Below are positions 1-11,818 of a stretch of 64,000 nucleotides of DNA, piece after piece. The position numbers and the translations under genes are program-made. Under the pieces are notes generated by a model. That model was not told the origin of the DNA. It saw nothing but the letters and a program-made list of their open reading frames with translations, and did no database searches. Position 1 is the first letter of the stretch, and the number at the start of each line of letters is the position of its first letter. Origin of the DNA: Terrabacter sp. MAHUQ-38 (GTDB lineage: Bacteria > Actinomycetota > Actinomycetes > Actinomycetales > Dermatophilaceae); contig NZ_JACVCU010000003.1 of the NCBI RefSeq assembly GCF_014518425.1, positions 248,001-312,000 of the forward strand, in the 5' to 3' direction.

Positions 1-14
1 CAAAGGAGGCCCGG

Positions 15-1526
15 ATGGTCGCCCGAGCGGCTCGCGTGGGCGAGGATGGAACGGTGCAGACGGCATACGAGAACGGAACGGGCCCGGTGCGACCCGCCTG
101 GCGGGCGACGCCCCGGCCCCCGCTCGTGCGCCACCGGCAAGGCAAGGTCGTCGCCGGCGTCGCCGCCGGGCTCGCAGCCCACCTCGGCGTCCCGGTCAAC
201 GCGGTGCGCATCGCACTCGTCGTGTCGAGCATCCCCTTCGGCGCGGGTCTGGCCGTCTACGTCTTCCTCTGGGCGACGATGCGCGAGGTCGGCGACGTCG
301 ATCCCGCGATGGCCGCCGCGGCGAGCCCGGGCATCGACCCCGTCACCGGCGCGCCGGTCCCCGGCGCTGCCGCGACGACGGGTGCGGCCGGCTGGGCCGG
401 CGCCGCAACCGGGCCGGCGACCATCGGCGGGCACCAGATCGACCTCGCGAGCGTGCGCACCTGGCTGCGCAGCGGCAACCAGGCCGTCCTCATCACCCTG
501 TTCGGTGTGGCAGCCCTCGCGCTCGCGGGTGCCCTGTGGCTGGGCAGCGCCGGCCTCGACGTCCATGCCGAGGTGATCCTGCCGATCGTCGCCATCGTCA
601 TCGGCGCGATCTTCTTCTGGTCGCAGCTCGACGACACCGATGCGATCGGCGCGCGCCGACCGGTGCGGTGGATCTGGCTCGTCGTCGGTCTCGGTCTCAC
701 GATCCTCGGCCTCGTCGGCCTGCTCGTGCGCGGGACCAACCTCACCGAGCTGTGGCAGGTCGCCGGCGCCGTGCTCGCCGCCCTGGTCGGGGTGGCCGTC
801 CTGTCCGCGCCATGGGTCCTGCGGCTGTGGAGCAACCTCCGGCTCGAGCAGGCCGCCCGCATCCGCGCCACCGAGCGCGCCGACATCGCCGCCCACCTGC
901 ACGACTCCGTGCTCCAGACCCTCGCCCTCATCCAGCGCCAGTCCGCCGACGCCGCCACCGTGGCCCGCCTGGCCCGGGCGCAGGAGCGGCAGCTGCGCAG
1001 CTACCTCTACGACGAGGATGCGCGGGCCGGCAGCCTCGGCGCCGCCCTCACTGCGGCGATGGGCGAGGTCGAGGACCTCCACGGCGTGCCCGTGGAGCTC
1101 GTCGTCACCGGCGACCGCCCGATGGACATGCACCTCGACGCGCTCGTCAAGGCGGTGCGCGAGGCCACGTGGAACGCCGTGCGCCACGCGAGCCCCCCGG
1201 TCAGCACGTACGTCGAGGTCGGGCCCGACGCCGTCGAGGCGTTCGTGCGAGACCACGGCTCCGGCTTCGACCTCGACACCGTGCCCGACGACCGCGCGGG
1301 AGTCCGCGAGTCGATCATCGGCCGGATGGAGCGCCACGGCGGCACCGCGCGCATCCGTCGGCGTCCCGACGGCACCGAGGTCGAGCTGCGGCTACCGGTC
1401 GGCGAGCCGCCCCAGGGCGATCCGACCGCCACCCCCACCGCCACCCCGGCCCCGTCCCCGTCCGCGAACGCCACGCCGTCAGTCCCGAGCACCCCGGACC
1501 CCAAGACCCAGGAGCAGGCTTCATGA
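15..1526 (+). CDS. PspC-domain sensor histidine kinase
   Basis: Membrane sensor kinase of 503 aa. Residues about 35-90 form a PspC domain (HRQGKVVAGVAAGLAAHLGV then a hydrophobic helix). Four more hydrophobic segments follow at about 155-178, 186-204, 218-237 and 248-268. The cytoplasmic part is of the HisKA_3/DesK type, with phospho-acceptor H296 in AHLHDSV, N-box N387 in WNAVRHA, and a G-box DHGSGFD. The tail is a low-complexity Thr/Pro/Ala stretch. The start is fixed by AAAGGAGG at 3-9, five bases before ATG. The stop overlaps the next start (ATGA), so kinase and regulator are translationally coupled. PspC fused to a kinase is a known actinobacterial arrangement linked to envelope stress; the signal sensed here is not visible. 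Confidence 0.9.
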   Translation: MVARAARVGEDGTVQTAYENGTGPVRPAWRATPRPPLVRHRQGKVVAGVAAGLAAHLGVPVNAVRIALVVSSIPFGAGLAVYVFLWATMREVGDVDPAMAAAASPGIDPVTGAPVPGAAATTGAAGWAGAATGPATIGGHQIDLASVRTWLRSGNQAVLITLFGVAALALAGALWLGSAGLDVHAEVILPIVAIVIGAIFFWSQLDDTDAIGARRPVRWIWLVVGLGLTILGLVGLLVRGTNLTELWQVAGAVLAALVGVAVLSAPWVLRLWSNLRLEQAARIRATERADIAAHLHDSVLQTLALIQRQSADAATVARLARAQERQLRSYLYDEDARAGSLGAALTAAMGEVEDLHGVPVELVVTGDRPMDMHLDALVKAVREATWNAVRHASPPVSTYVEVGPDAVEAFVRDHGSGFDLDTVPDDRAGVRESIIGRMERHGGTARIRRRPDGTEVELRLPVGEPPQGDPTATPTATPAPSPSANATPSVPSTPDPKTQEQAS

Positions 1527-2227
1527 CCGACCCGCGGACCATCCGCATCGTCATCGTCGACGACCACCACATGTTCCGCACCGGCGTGCGGGCTGAGCTG
1601 ACATCGCTCGCGGCGTCGGCCGGGGCGGCGTCGTTCCAGCTCGAGATCGTCGGCGAGGCCGGCGCCGTCGAGTCCGCGGTCACGGCGATCACCGAGCAGC
1701 AGCCCGACGTCGTGCTCCTCGACGTCCACCTGCCCGGCGGCGACGGGCACGGAGGCGCCGACGTCATCCGCGCGTGTGCCGCCGTCCAGTCGCGGGCCGG
1801 TGTGCCCGTGCGCTTCCTCGCCCTGTCGGTGTCGGATGCCGCCGAGGACGTCATCGCCGTCATCCGGGCCGGCGCGCGAGGCTACGTCACGAAGACGATC
1901 AGCGCCGAGGACCTGCTGACCGCCATCGGGCGCGTCGCCGACGGCGACGCCGTCTTCAGCCCGCGGCTGGCCGGCTTCGTCCTCGACGCATTCGGCGCGG
2001 CGGCCGGTGAGGTCGCCGAGATCGACGAGGAGCTCGACCGGCTCTCGGCCCGGGAGCGCGAGGTCATGCGCCTCATCGCCCGCGGCTACCAGTACAAGGA
2101 GGTCGCGAAGGAGCTGTTCATCTCCGTCAAGACCGTCGAGACCCACGTCAGCTCGGTCCTGCGCAAGCTCCAGCTCAGCTCCCGCCACGAGCTCACCGCG
2201 TGGGCGATGGGCCGGCGCCTGCTCTGA
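1523..2227 (+). CDS. LuxR/NarL-family response regulator
   Basis: DNA-binding partner of the kinase just upstream, 234 aa. The receiver domain starts with IRIVIVDDHHMF and has phospho-acceptor D67 in VLLDVHLPGG. The last about 60 residues are a LuxR-type helix-turn-helix (LSAREREVMRLIARGYQYKEV, then VKTVETHVSSVLRKLQ). The ATG lies inside the kinase stop codon. Target genes cannot be read from the sequence. Confidence 0.93.
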   Translation: MTDPRTIRIVIVDDHHMFRTGVRAELTSLAASAGAASFQLEIVGEAGAVESAVTAITEQQPDVVLLDVHLPGGDGHGGADVIRACAAVQSRAGVPVRFLALSVSDAAEDVIAVIRAGARGYVTKTISAEDLLTAIGRVADGDAVFSPRLAGFVLDAFGAAAGEVAEIDEELDRLSAREREVMRLIARGYQYKEVAKELFISVKTVETHVSSVLRKLQLSSRHELTAWAMGRRLL

Positions 2228-2247
2228 TCCACCCATCGCTGCTGCAT

Positions 2248-2289
2248 TCGATGTATTCACGCAGCCCAGAAGCCGCGCCGATACATCGA
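2248..2289. terminator. Inverted repeat between convergent genes
   Basis: Perfect 9-bp arms TCGATGTAT (2248-2256) and ATACATCGA (2281-2289) with a 24-base spacer. The repeat lies in the 70-bp gap between the response regulator and the converging hydrolase. It could end transcription from either side; there is no U-tract and the arms are AT-rich, so this is tentative. Confidence 0.35.
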
Positions 2290-2296
2290 CCCGAGG

Positions 2297-3127
2297 TCAG
2301 GCGGGGGCGTGCAGGACTCGGCGCAGGGCCGTCACGACGATCTCGGGCGCGTCGGTGTGCACCCAGTGCCCGACGCCCTTGATCGTGAAGAGGCGCGTCC
2401 TCGGGAAGTGGCGGCGCATGCGTTCGGCGTCCTGGCGCTGGATGTAGCGCGAGTCGCCGCCCGCGATCCAGAGGACCGGGCCGGCATACGGCGGGAGGTC
2501 GTCGACGGCATCGGGCCAGTCCGCGATGCGTGAGCCCGACCCGAGCGCCGCGTCGCCCGCGACGAGGTCGAGGTTGACCTGCCAGCGCCACGAGTGGCCG
2601 TCACGCCGGAGGTTCTGCAGCAGGAACGCCTTGACCCCCGGGTCGGGTTCGTCGAAGCGCGCCTCCGCGTCGGCGCGGCTCGTCAGGTCGGTGAGCGGCA
2701 GGTCCTGCATCTCGCGGATGTAGCCCTCGAAACGCTCGAGCGAGCCGTAGCCCTTGGGCGCGATGTCGACGACCACGAGACGCTCGACGAGGTCGGGATG
2801 GCGCAGCGCGAGGACCATCGCGACCTTGCCGCCGAGCGAGTGCCCGACGACCGTCCACGGCTCCTCCGGCGCGGTCCCGCGGAGCGTCCCCGCGACGGCA
2901 TCGGCGTATGCGTCGAGCGAGAACTCCTGTGACCACGGCGAGCGTCCGTGGTCGGGCAGGTCGACGAGCAGGCATCGGGCGTCGGTGCCGTGGGGCCCGC
3001 TCACGGCCTTGGCGATCTGCATCCAGTTGCGGCCCTGCCCGAAGAGCCCGTGGAGGAAGGCGATGCGCGGACCCGTCGTGCCCACCGACAACGTGTTGAG
3101 GGACTCCTGGTGACGTGCCGCGGTCAT
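2297..3127 (-). CDS. Alpha/beta-fold hydrolase
   Basis: Soluble 276-aa hydrolase of the YbfF/esterase type. It shows the oxyanion segment FLHGLFGQGRNW, the nucleophile elbow VVGHSLGGK with Ser near residue 97, a late acidic region around SRYIQ, and His in KGVGHWVHTDAPE near the C-terminus, so the triad looks complete. The chosen ATG (MTAARHQE) removes a ten-residue arginine-rich extension. It converges on the response regulator and has its own upstream region. The substrate is unknown; short-chain ester or acyl-CoA cleavage is the usual family role. Confidence 0.88.
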   Translation of the reverse strand: MTAARHQESLNTLSVGTTGPRIAFLHGLFGQGRNWMQIAKAVSGPHGTDARCLLVDLPDHGRSPWSQEFSLDAYADAVAGTLRGTAPEEPWTVVGHSLGGKVAMVLALRHPDLVERLVVVDIAPKGYGSLERFEGYIREMQDLPLTDLTSRADAEARFDEPDPGVKAFLLQNLRRDGHSWRWQVNLDLVAGDAALGSGSRIADWPDAVDDLPPYAGPVLWIAGGDSRYIQRQDAERMRRHFPRTRLFTIKGVGHWVHTDAPEIVVTALRRVLHAPA

Positions 3128-3241
3128 GCCCGCGAGCCTACGCGGCACTCGTCTCACGGCCGCGGCGCAGGTCGGTGAGACAGGGGTTCGGGGCGTGCCG
3201 TGCGTGACCTCACCGGAGTCCTCGGCCGACGTGAGGCAGAT

Positions 3242-3257
3242 GTAACGCCCACGTCAC
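3242..3257 (+). promoter_or_regulatory. GlnR-like box upstream of the nitrate operon
   Basis: GTAAC-N6-GTCAC, which fits the actinobacterial GlnR pattern (AC-N9-AC). It lies about 110 bases before the transporter start. A possible -10 element TAGCGT lies near 3289-3294, which would place the box near -45, a normal activator position. GlnR control of nitrate and nitrite genes is established in streptomycetes and mycobacteria; its use here is inferred. Confidence 0.5.
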
Positions 3258-3353
3258 AGCGGCTCGCTCGTCGTGCAACACCGGGTTCCTAGCGTGGGCG
3301 TCACGCTCTCGCAGCGTCCCATGCAACCCGGCTCGAGCAGCCCAGGAGGAACC

Positions 3354-4840
3354 GTGAGCACCACCACCGGAGGAACCACCGGCACCACCAGCACGACCGG
3401 CAGCGCCGCCGGGTCCCCCGTCCTCGCCCCCACGACGACCACCGAGGGCCCGAGCCGCTTCCGCGAGCTCACCGCGCCGAAGAAGCGCGTCATCCGTGAC
3501 TGGGACCCCGAGGACACCGCCGCCTGGGAGGGCGGCAACAAGAACGTCGCCCGACGCAACCTCATCTGGTCGGTCGCGACCGAGCACATCGGCTTCTCGA
3601 TCTGGTCGATCTGGTCGGTGATGGTGCTCTTCATGCCGCAGGCCGTCTACGGCTTCACGCCGGCGGACAAGTTCTTCCTCGTGGCCGTGCCGACTCTCGT
3701 GGGCGCACTCCTGCGCGTCCCCTACACGATGGCGACCGCGTTCTTCGGCGGTCGCAACTGGGCCATCTTCAGTGGCGTCGCCCTCCTCGTCCCGACGGTG
3801 CTGACGTGGTGGCTCATGGTCAACCCCGGCCACTCGCTGACGACCTTCCTGCTCGTGGCCGCCCTCGCGGGCCTCGGCGGAGGCAACTTCGCCTCGTCGA
3901 TGACGAACATCAACGCCTTCTACCCGCAGCGGATGAAGGGCTGGGCCCTCGGCCTCAACGCCGGCGGCGGCAACATCGGCGTGCCGGTGGTGCAGCTCGT
4001 CGGCCTCCTCGTCATCGCCACGCTCGGCAACCGCCGCCCCGAGGTCGTCTGTGCCGTCTACCTGGTGCTGCTCGCGGTCGCGAGCATCGGGGCCGCGGTC
4101 TTCATGGACAACCTCGACCACCAGACGGCCAACCCGAAGGCGATGCTCGAGGTGCTGCGGCACACCGACGCCTGGGTCATCTCGCTGCTCTACATCGGCA
4201 CGTTCGGCTCGTTCATCGGCTTCGGCTTCGCCTTCGGCCAGGTGCTCAACCAGACGTTCCTGGCCGGCCTCACCGGTGGCGCCGTGCCCACCCCGGCGCA
4301 GACAGCCGCAGCGAGCCTGCACGCCGCCCAGATCGCCTTCGTCGGACCGCTCCTCGGCTCGGTCAGCCGGGTCTGGGGTGGCAAGCTCGCCGACCGCCGC
4401 GGCGGCGCCGCGGTCACGCTCTGGACCTTCGTCGGCATGGCTGCCGCCGGCGTCCTCGTCACGCTCGCCGCCCGCTCCGACGACGTCACGAAGGGGGCCG
4501 CCACCGGCCTGCAGCTGACCGGTCTCATCGGTGGCTTCGTCCTGCTGTTCATCCTCTCGGGCATCGGCAACGGCTCGGTCTACAAGATGATCCCGGCGCT
4601 CTTCGAGGCGAAGTCGGCGACGATCCCCGGCCCGACGGTCGAGCGGACCGCCTGGTCGCGCTCGATGGCCGGCGCGCTCATCGGCATCGCCGGTGCGATC
4701 GGCGCCGTGGGCGGCGTCCTCATCAACCTCGGCCTGCGCGCCTCGTACCTGGGCGCTGCCAAGTCGGCCACGGCAGCCTTCGTGGTCTTCACGCTCTTCT
4801 ACGTCGGCGCGGCCATCCTGACGAAGGTGCGCTACCGCCG

Positions 4841-4844
<4 letters not shown>
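3354..4844 (+). CDS. narK: Nitrate/nitrite MFS transporter (NarK/NasA type)
   Basis: Inner-membrane transporter of 496 aa and about twelve transmembrane helices. It brings nitrate in (and possibly exchanges nitrite) for the reductases encoded next. It carries the nitrate-porter signature around residues 170-190 (GLGGGNFASSM, then NAGGGNIGVP) and the second glycine motif GIGNGSVYK. The first 40 residues are a Ser/Thr/Gly-rich tail. The GTG start is set by AGGAGG at 3344-3349; longer in-frame extensions lack a ribosome site. The stop overlaps the next ATG (ATGA). First gene of a five-gene operon. Confidence 0.93.
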
Positions 4845-6978
<2,134 letters not shown>

Positions 6979-6982
<4 letters not shown>

Positions 6983-8580
6983 CCCCCACCCCCCGCCGCG
7001 TCGTCATCGTCGGAAACGGCATGGCCGGTGCGCGTCTCGCGGAGGAGATCCGCCACCGCGATCCCGACGGCTCGCGGTTCGCCGTGACGATCGTCGGCGA
7101 GGAGCCGCACGCCGCCTACAACCGCGTGCTCCTCTCCACCGTCGTCGCCGGCAAGATCACGCCGCGCGAGACCCGTCTGAAGCCCGAAGGCTGGTGGGCA
7201 GCCCGCCACATCGAGGTCGTCACGGGTGCCCGCGTCAGCGCCGTCGACCTCGAGGCGCGCACGGCGACCCTGACCGGCACGGTGTCACCGGCCGACGACC
7301 GCCTGCTCGAGTGGGACGAGCTCGTCCTCGCAACCGGCAGCACGTCCTTCATCCCGCCCATCGAGGGCGTCGACCGCGACGGGCTGGACGCGTCAGGCCC
7401 GGACGGCGTCGTCGCGTTCCGCACCGTCGACGAGTGCCAGCGCATCGTCGAGCTCGCGGGGTCCGCCACGCACGCCGTCGTGCTCGGAGGTGGGCTGCTC
7501 GGCCTCGAGGCCGCTCGCGGCCTGCTGGGCCAGGGCGTCGACGTGACGATCGTCCACCCGATGGGCTTTCCCATGGAGCGGCAGATGGACGCCGACGGCG
7601 GTGCCGTGCTCGCCCGGGTCGTCCGCGAGCTGGGGGCCAAGCTCGTGCTCGGCCGCTTCGTCGCCGCCCGTCGATCCGCCGACGCCGAGGGTCCGGCTCG
7701 GGTCGTGCTCGACGACGGCTCCGAGCTGCCCGCCGACCTCGTCGTCATCTCGACGGGGGTGCGTCCGCGGGTCGACCTCGGCCAGAGCCTCGGCCTGGAG
7801 GTGAACCGGGGGATCGTCGTCGACGACCGGCTCGCCACGTCGGCCCCGCACGTCCACGCCATCGGCGAGTGCTCCGAGCACCGTGGCGAGGTGCCCGGTC
7901 TCGTCCAGCCCGGCTGGGACCAGGCGCGGGTGCTCGCCGACGTGCTGACCGGGGCCGACCCCGCCGCCACCTATACCGGCACGAGCGTGCTGACCCGGCT
8001 CAAGGCGCACGACATCGACCTCGCGAGCATGGGGTCGATCACCGTCGACGTGCACGACCCGGAGCACGAGGTCCTCTCGTTCACCGACCCGAGCCGAGGC
8101 CGCTACGCCAAGCTCGTCCTGCACGCCGACCGCCTCGTGGGCGCCATCCTGCTCGGCGTCGGTGACGCCGCCGGGGCCCTGACCCAGCTCTACGACAGCG
8201 GCTCGGCCGTGCCCCGGGACCGCCTCGCCCTGATGCTCGGACGCGCCGTGACGCGCAGCTCCGCGCCCGAGAGCGCCAACCTCGCCGAGATGCCCGGCAG
8301 CACGGTCATCTGCCGCTGCAACACGGTGACGAAGTCGGCCATCGTCGGCGCCTTCCGAGCCGGCGCCGGCTCGGTGCCCGCCGTCGCCGAGGCCACCCGG
8401 GCCACGACCGGCTGCGGCTCCTGCAAGGGCGCCGTCGAAGGCCTCTGCTCCTGGCTCCGTTCCTCCGAGCCCTCGACGAGCCCCGCCGCCCACACCTCAT
8501 CCGACACCGACTCCACAGCAACCTCCGCGCCGGCGCCCGCCGCAGCCCTGGCCACCGCCCTCACCGAAGGAGCCGCATGA
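6979..8580 (+). CDS. FAD/NAD(P)H electron-transfer protein with BFD-like [2Fe-2S] domain
   Basis: Flavoprotein of 533 aa resembling the N-terminal half of NirB and the NasB reductase subunit. An FAD-binding Rossmann start (VVIVGNGMAGARLAEEI), an NAD-binding segment (AVVLGGGLLGLEAARGLL) and GVRPRVDLGQSLGLEV are visible. A BFD-like iron-sulfur module sits at about 444-490 (ICRCNTVTK, then TTGCGSCKGAVEGLC). A Ser/Ala/Pro-rich tail follows. Its place between the nitrate reductase and nirB suggests that it passes NAD(P)H electrons to the nitrate reductase; the partner is inferred, not shown. Start and stop both overlap neighbours. Confidence 0.88.
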
Positions 8581-11138
8581 TGTCCGCCCCCACCGGCACC
8601 AACACCGTCGCCCCCACTCGGACCGTCGTCGTCGTGGGCCACGGCATGGTCGGCCACCGCTTCGTCGAGGCCCTGCGCTCGCGTGACGCGGAGAGCACGT
8701 GGAAGGTCGTCGTGCTCTCCGAGGAGGCGGAGGCGGCATACGACCGCGTCGGGCTCTCCGCGTACGTCGGCGCCTGGGACCGCAGCGCGCTCGCCCTCGC
8801 GGGCAACACGTACGCCGGTGACCAGCTCGTCGACCTGCGCCTCGGCACGCGCGCCGACCACATCGACCGCGACTCCCGCAAGGTCACGACGAGCGACGGC
8901 GACGTCATCGCCTACGACGACCTCGTCCTCGCGACCGGCTCCTACCCCTTCGTCCCGCCGGTGCCCGGGCACGACTCGGCCGGATGCTTCGTCTACCGCA
9001 CCCTCGACGACCTCGACGGCATCCGGGCCGCGGCGGAGCAGGCCATCGCCCGCGCCACGGCCGAGGGTCGCACGGCGAACGGGCTCGTCGTCGGTGGCGG
9101 CCTGCTCGGGCTCGAGGCGGCCAACGCGCTGCGCCTGCTCGGCCTCACCCCGCACGTCGTCGAGTTCGCCCCACGGCTCATGCCGCTGCAGGTCGACGAG
9201 GGCGGCGGTGCGGTACTCAAGGGCCTCATCAGCAACCTCGGCGTCCAGGTCCACACGGGGGCCGGCACGAGCTCGATCGATGCGCAGGACGACGGCCGGC
9301 TCGCCGTCGACCTCTCCGACGGCACGGCGCTGCTGACCGACCTCGTGGTCTTCTCCGCCGGCGTGCGCCCGGCCGACGCGGTGGGCCGGGCCGCCGGCCT
9401 CGACATCGCCGAGCGCGGCGGTGTCGTCACCGACGTCACGTGCCGCACCTCCGACGAGAACGTCTGGGCCGTCGGTGAGGTCGCCGCCGTCGAGGGCCGC
9501 TGCTACGGCCTCGTCGCTCCCGGCTACACCATGGCCGAGGTCGTCGCCGACCGGCTGCTCGGCGGTGAGGCGACCTTCCCGGGCGCCGACCTGTCGACCA
9601 AGCTCAAGCTCCTCGGCGTCGACGTCGCGTCGTTCGGCGACGCGATGGCAGCCACGCCCGGCGCGCTCGAGATCGTCCACACCGACGCCACCAAGGGCAC
9701 CTACGCCAAGATCGTCGTCTCCGACGACGCGAAGACGCTGCTCGGCGGCATCCTCGTCGGCGACGCGTCGGCCTACACGACGCTCAAGGCGTACGTCGGC
9801 CGCGAGGTCCCCGGTGACCCGGGCGCCCTGATCTCCCCCGCCGGGGCCGAGCTCGGCGCCGACGCGCTGCCCGACGACGCCGTCATCTGCTCGTGCAACA
9901 ACGTCACGAAGGGCTCGATCTGCGGCGCCATCGCCGAGGGGGCCTGCGACCTGGCCACGATCAAGGGCTGCACCAACGCCGGGACCACCTGCGGCGGTTG
10001 CCTCCCCACGGTCAAGAAGCTGCTCGTCGACTCGGGCGTCGAGCTGTCCAAGGCGTTGTGCGAGCATTTCGAGCAGAGCCGCGCCGAGCTCTTCGAGATC
10101 GTCGCCTCGACCGGCATCCGCACCTTCTCGGGGCTGATCAGCCGCTACGGCACGGGCACCGGGTGCGAGATATGCAAGCCGACCGTCGCCTCGATCCTCG
10201 CCTCGACGAGCAGCGACCACATCCTCGACGGCGAACAGGCGGCGCTGCAGGACAGCAACGACCACTTCCTGGCCAACATCCAGAAGAACGGCACCTACTC
10301 GGTCGTCCCCCGTATGCCGGGTGGCGAGGTCACCGCTGAGCAGCTGATCACCATCGGCCAGGTCGCGAAGGACTTCGACCTCTACGTCAAGGTCACCGGC
10401 GGCCAGCGCATCGACCTCTTCGGTGCCCGCGTCGAGCAGCTGCCGGCGATCTGGCGGCGCCTCGTCGAGGTCGGCATGGAGTCGGGCCAGGCCTACGGCA
10501 AGTCGCTGCGCACCGTGAAGTCCTGCGTCGGCTCGACGTGGTGCCGCTACGGCGTGCAGGACTCCGTCGGCATGGCCGTCGACCTCGAGCACCGCTACCG
10601 GGGGCTGCGCTCACCGCACAAGCTGAAGTTCGGCGTCTCGGGCTGCGCGCGCGAGTGCGCCGAGGCGCGGGGCAAGGACGTCGGCGTCATCGCGACCGAC
10701 AAGGGCTGGAACCTCTACGTGTGCGGCAACGGCGGTCAGACGCCCGCGCACGCGAAGCTCCTTGCGAGCGACCTCGACGACGAGACGCTGCAGCGCTACA
10801 TCGACCGGTTCCTCATGTTCTACGTCCGCACGGCCGACCGGCTCCAGCGCACGGCTCCGTGGCTCGACTCGCTCGAGGGCGGGCTCGACCACCTCAAGGC
10901 CGTCATCTGCGACGACTCGCTCGGCATCGCCGACGACCTCGAGGCCGCGATGGCGCGCCACGTCGAGGGCTACCAGGACGAGTGGAAGGCAGTCCTCGAC
11001 GACCCGGAGAAGCTCGGTCGCTTCGTGTCGTTCGTCAACGCCCCCGAGGAGGCCGACCCGACCGTCGCGTTCGACGAGTCCGGGCCGCGCAAGGTGCCGG
11101 TCATGCTGGGCATGCCGTCCACGAACCGCCCGCGCTGA
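8577..11138 (+). CDS. nirB: Assimilatory nitrite reductase large subunit
   Basis: Reduces nitrite to ammonium with NAD(P)H; 853 aa, full length for the family. Order: FAD/NAD oxidoreductase (about 15-320), NirB C-terminal FAD region, a BFD-like [2Fe-2S] module at about 437-485 (ICSCNNVTKG, GTTCGGCLPTVKKLL), ferredoxin-like half-domain (about 560-630), and the siroheme/[4Fe-4S] domain with SCVGSTWC near 648 and SGCARECAEA near 687. ATG overlaps the preceding stop and is preceded by GGAG. It needs siroheme, whose synthesis genes lie 3 kb downstream. Confidence 0.96.
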   Translation: MMSAPTGTNTVAPTRTVVVVGHGMVGHRFVEALRSRDAESTWKVVVLSEEAEAAYDRVGLSAYVGAWDRSALALAGNTYAGDQLVDLRLGTRADHIDRDSRKVTTSDGDVIAYDDLVLATGSYPFVPPVPGHDSAGCFVYRTLDDLDGIRAAAEQAIARATAEGRTANGLVVGGGLLGLEAANALRLLGLTPHVVEFAPRLMPLQVDEGGGAVLKGLISNLGVQVHTGAGTSSIDAQDDGRLAVDLSDGTALLTDLVVFSAGVRPADAVGRAAGLDIAERGGVVTDVTCRTSDENVWAVGEVAAVEGRCYGLVAPGYTMAEVVADRLLGGEATFPGADLSTKLKLLGVDVASFGDAMAATPGALEIVHTDATKGTYAKIVVSDDAKTLLGGILVGDASAYTTLKAYVGREVPGDPGALISPAGAELGADALPDDAVICSCNNVTKGSICGAIAEGACDLATIKGCTNAGTTCGGCLPTVKKLLVDSGVELSKALCEHFEQSRAELFEIVASTGIRTFSGLISRYGTGTGCEICKPTVASILASTSSDHILDGEQAALQDSNDHFLANIQKNGTYSVVPRMPGGEVTAEQLITIGQVAKDFDLYVKVTGGQRIDLFGARVEQLPAIWRRLVEVGMESGQAYGKSLRTVKSCVGSTWCRYGVQDSVGMAVDLEHRYRGLRSPHKLKFGVSGCARECAEARGKDVGVIATDKGWNLYVCGNGGQTPAHAKLLASDLDDETLQRYIDRFLMFYVRTADRLQRTAPWLDSLEGGLDHLKAVICDDSLGIADDLEAAMARHVEGYQDEWKAVLDDPEKLGRFVSFVNAPEEADPTVAFDESGPRKVPVMLGMPSTNRPR

Positions 11139-11172
11139 ACCCAGACCGCCTGTGCCAGAAGGGATCCCCATC

Positions 11173-11634
11173 ATGACGAGTCTCATCACCCCTCCCGAGG
11201 TCGCGCCCGTCGAGGAAACGCCTGTCGAGGACGTGGCGGTCCGGCCTGCTCGCACCGTCGTCCGCCCGGGCATCCTCCCCGCCCCCGGGCCCAAGCAGTG
11301 GGTCGCGGCGTGCTCCCTGCACGTGCTGGTGCCCGGCCGCGGCGTGGCTGTGCTGCTGCCGGGCGGTGGCCAGGCCGCCCTCTTCCTGCTGCCCAACGGG
11401 ATGATCTACGCCGTCGACAACATCGACCCGTACTCCGGCGCCGCAGTCATGTCGCGGGGCCTGACCGGCGACCACGGCGGGGAGCCGACCGTCGCGTCAC
11501 CGCTGCTCAAGCAGGTCTTCTCGCTGCGCACCGGCGCAGCGCTCGACGACCCCGACAACCCCGAGGTCGCCCTGCCCACCTACAGCGTCCGCGTCCACCA
11601 CGGCGTCGTCCGCATCGGCATCCCCCTCCCCTGA
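11173..11634 (+). CDS. nirD: Nitrite reductase small subunit (Rieske-like)
   Basis: Small partner of NirB, 153 aa. The Rieske-like beta-fold is recognised by PGRGVAVLLPGGGQAALFLL, IYAVDNIDPYSGAAVMSRGL and the closing VASPLLKQVFSLRTG. The normal Rieske Cys/His ligands are absent, as is usual for NirD. The first 35 residues form a Pro/Val/Glu-rich extension not needed by the family fold. The ATG follows AAGGGAT, 34 bases after the nirB stop. Last gene of the nitrate operon; paired palindromes follow its stop. Confidence 0.92.
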   Translation: MTSLITPPEVAPVEETPVEDVAVRPARTVVRPGILPAPGPKQWVAACSLHVLVPGRGVAVLLPGGGQAALFLLPNGMIYAVDNIDPYSGAAVMSRGLTGDHGGEPTVASPLLKQVFSLRTGAALDDPDNPEVALPTYSVRVHHGVVRIGIPLP

Positions 11635-11666
11635 CCCCCGCTCCCCTCCACCCGCTCCCCTCCTCC

Positions 11667-11718
11667 GTCGAGTGGTCATTCCCGTACAGGCCCGGGCGTA
11701 CGAAAGTGACCACTCGAC
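11667..11718. repeat. 52-bp palindromic repeat, copy 1
   Basis: Arms GTCGAGTGGTCA and TGACCACTCGAC enclose an inner CGTAC/GTACG stem with a GC loop. It is 52 bp long and differs from copy 2 at only two positions. It lies between convergent nirD and the qorB-like gene, so it probably works as a two-way terminator or is a dispersed palindromic element. Confidence 0.85.
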
Positions 11719-11729
11719 GGGCAGTTCCA

Positions 11730-11781
11730 GTCGAGTGGTCACTCCCGTACAGGCCTGGGCGTACGAAAGTGACCACTCGAC
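11730..11781. repeat. 52-bp palindromic repeat, copy 2
   Basis: Second copy, 11 bases after the first. Here the outer stem is a perfect 14 bp (GTCGAGTGGTCACT with AGTGACCACTCGAC). A lone, inverted, one-mismatch arm (GTCGAATGGTCACTTTCG, 11793-11810) follows and runs to within eight bases of the qorB stop codon. Confidence 0.85.
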
Positions 11782-11818
11782 AGTGCTTTTCGGTCGAATG
11801 GTCACTTTCGCCCGGTGG

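Noticed and set aside
536-1522. Long open frame upstream of the response regulator in another frame of the kinase gene
   Set aside because: Arg/Pro/Ala-rich translation typical of a shadow frame; the kinase frame carries the conserved motifs.
8190-10592. Antisense 800-codon frame over nirB
   Set aside because: Shadow frame; the sense strand encodes full-length NirB with all cofactor motifs.
11667-11810. CRISPR array or insertion-sequence ends
   Set aside because: Only two full copies, spacer of 11 bases, internally palindromic, no cas or transposase gene near.
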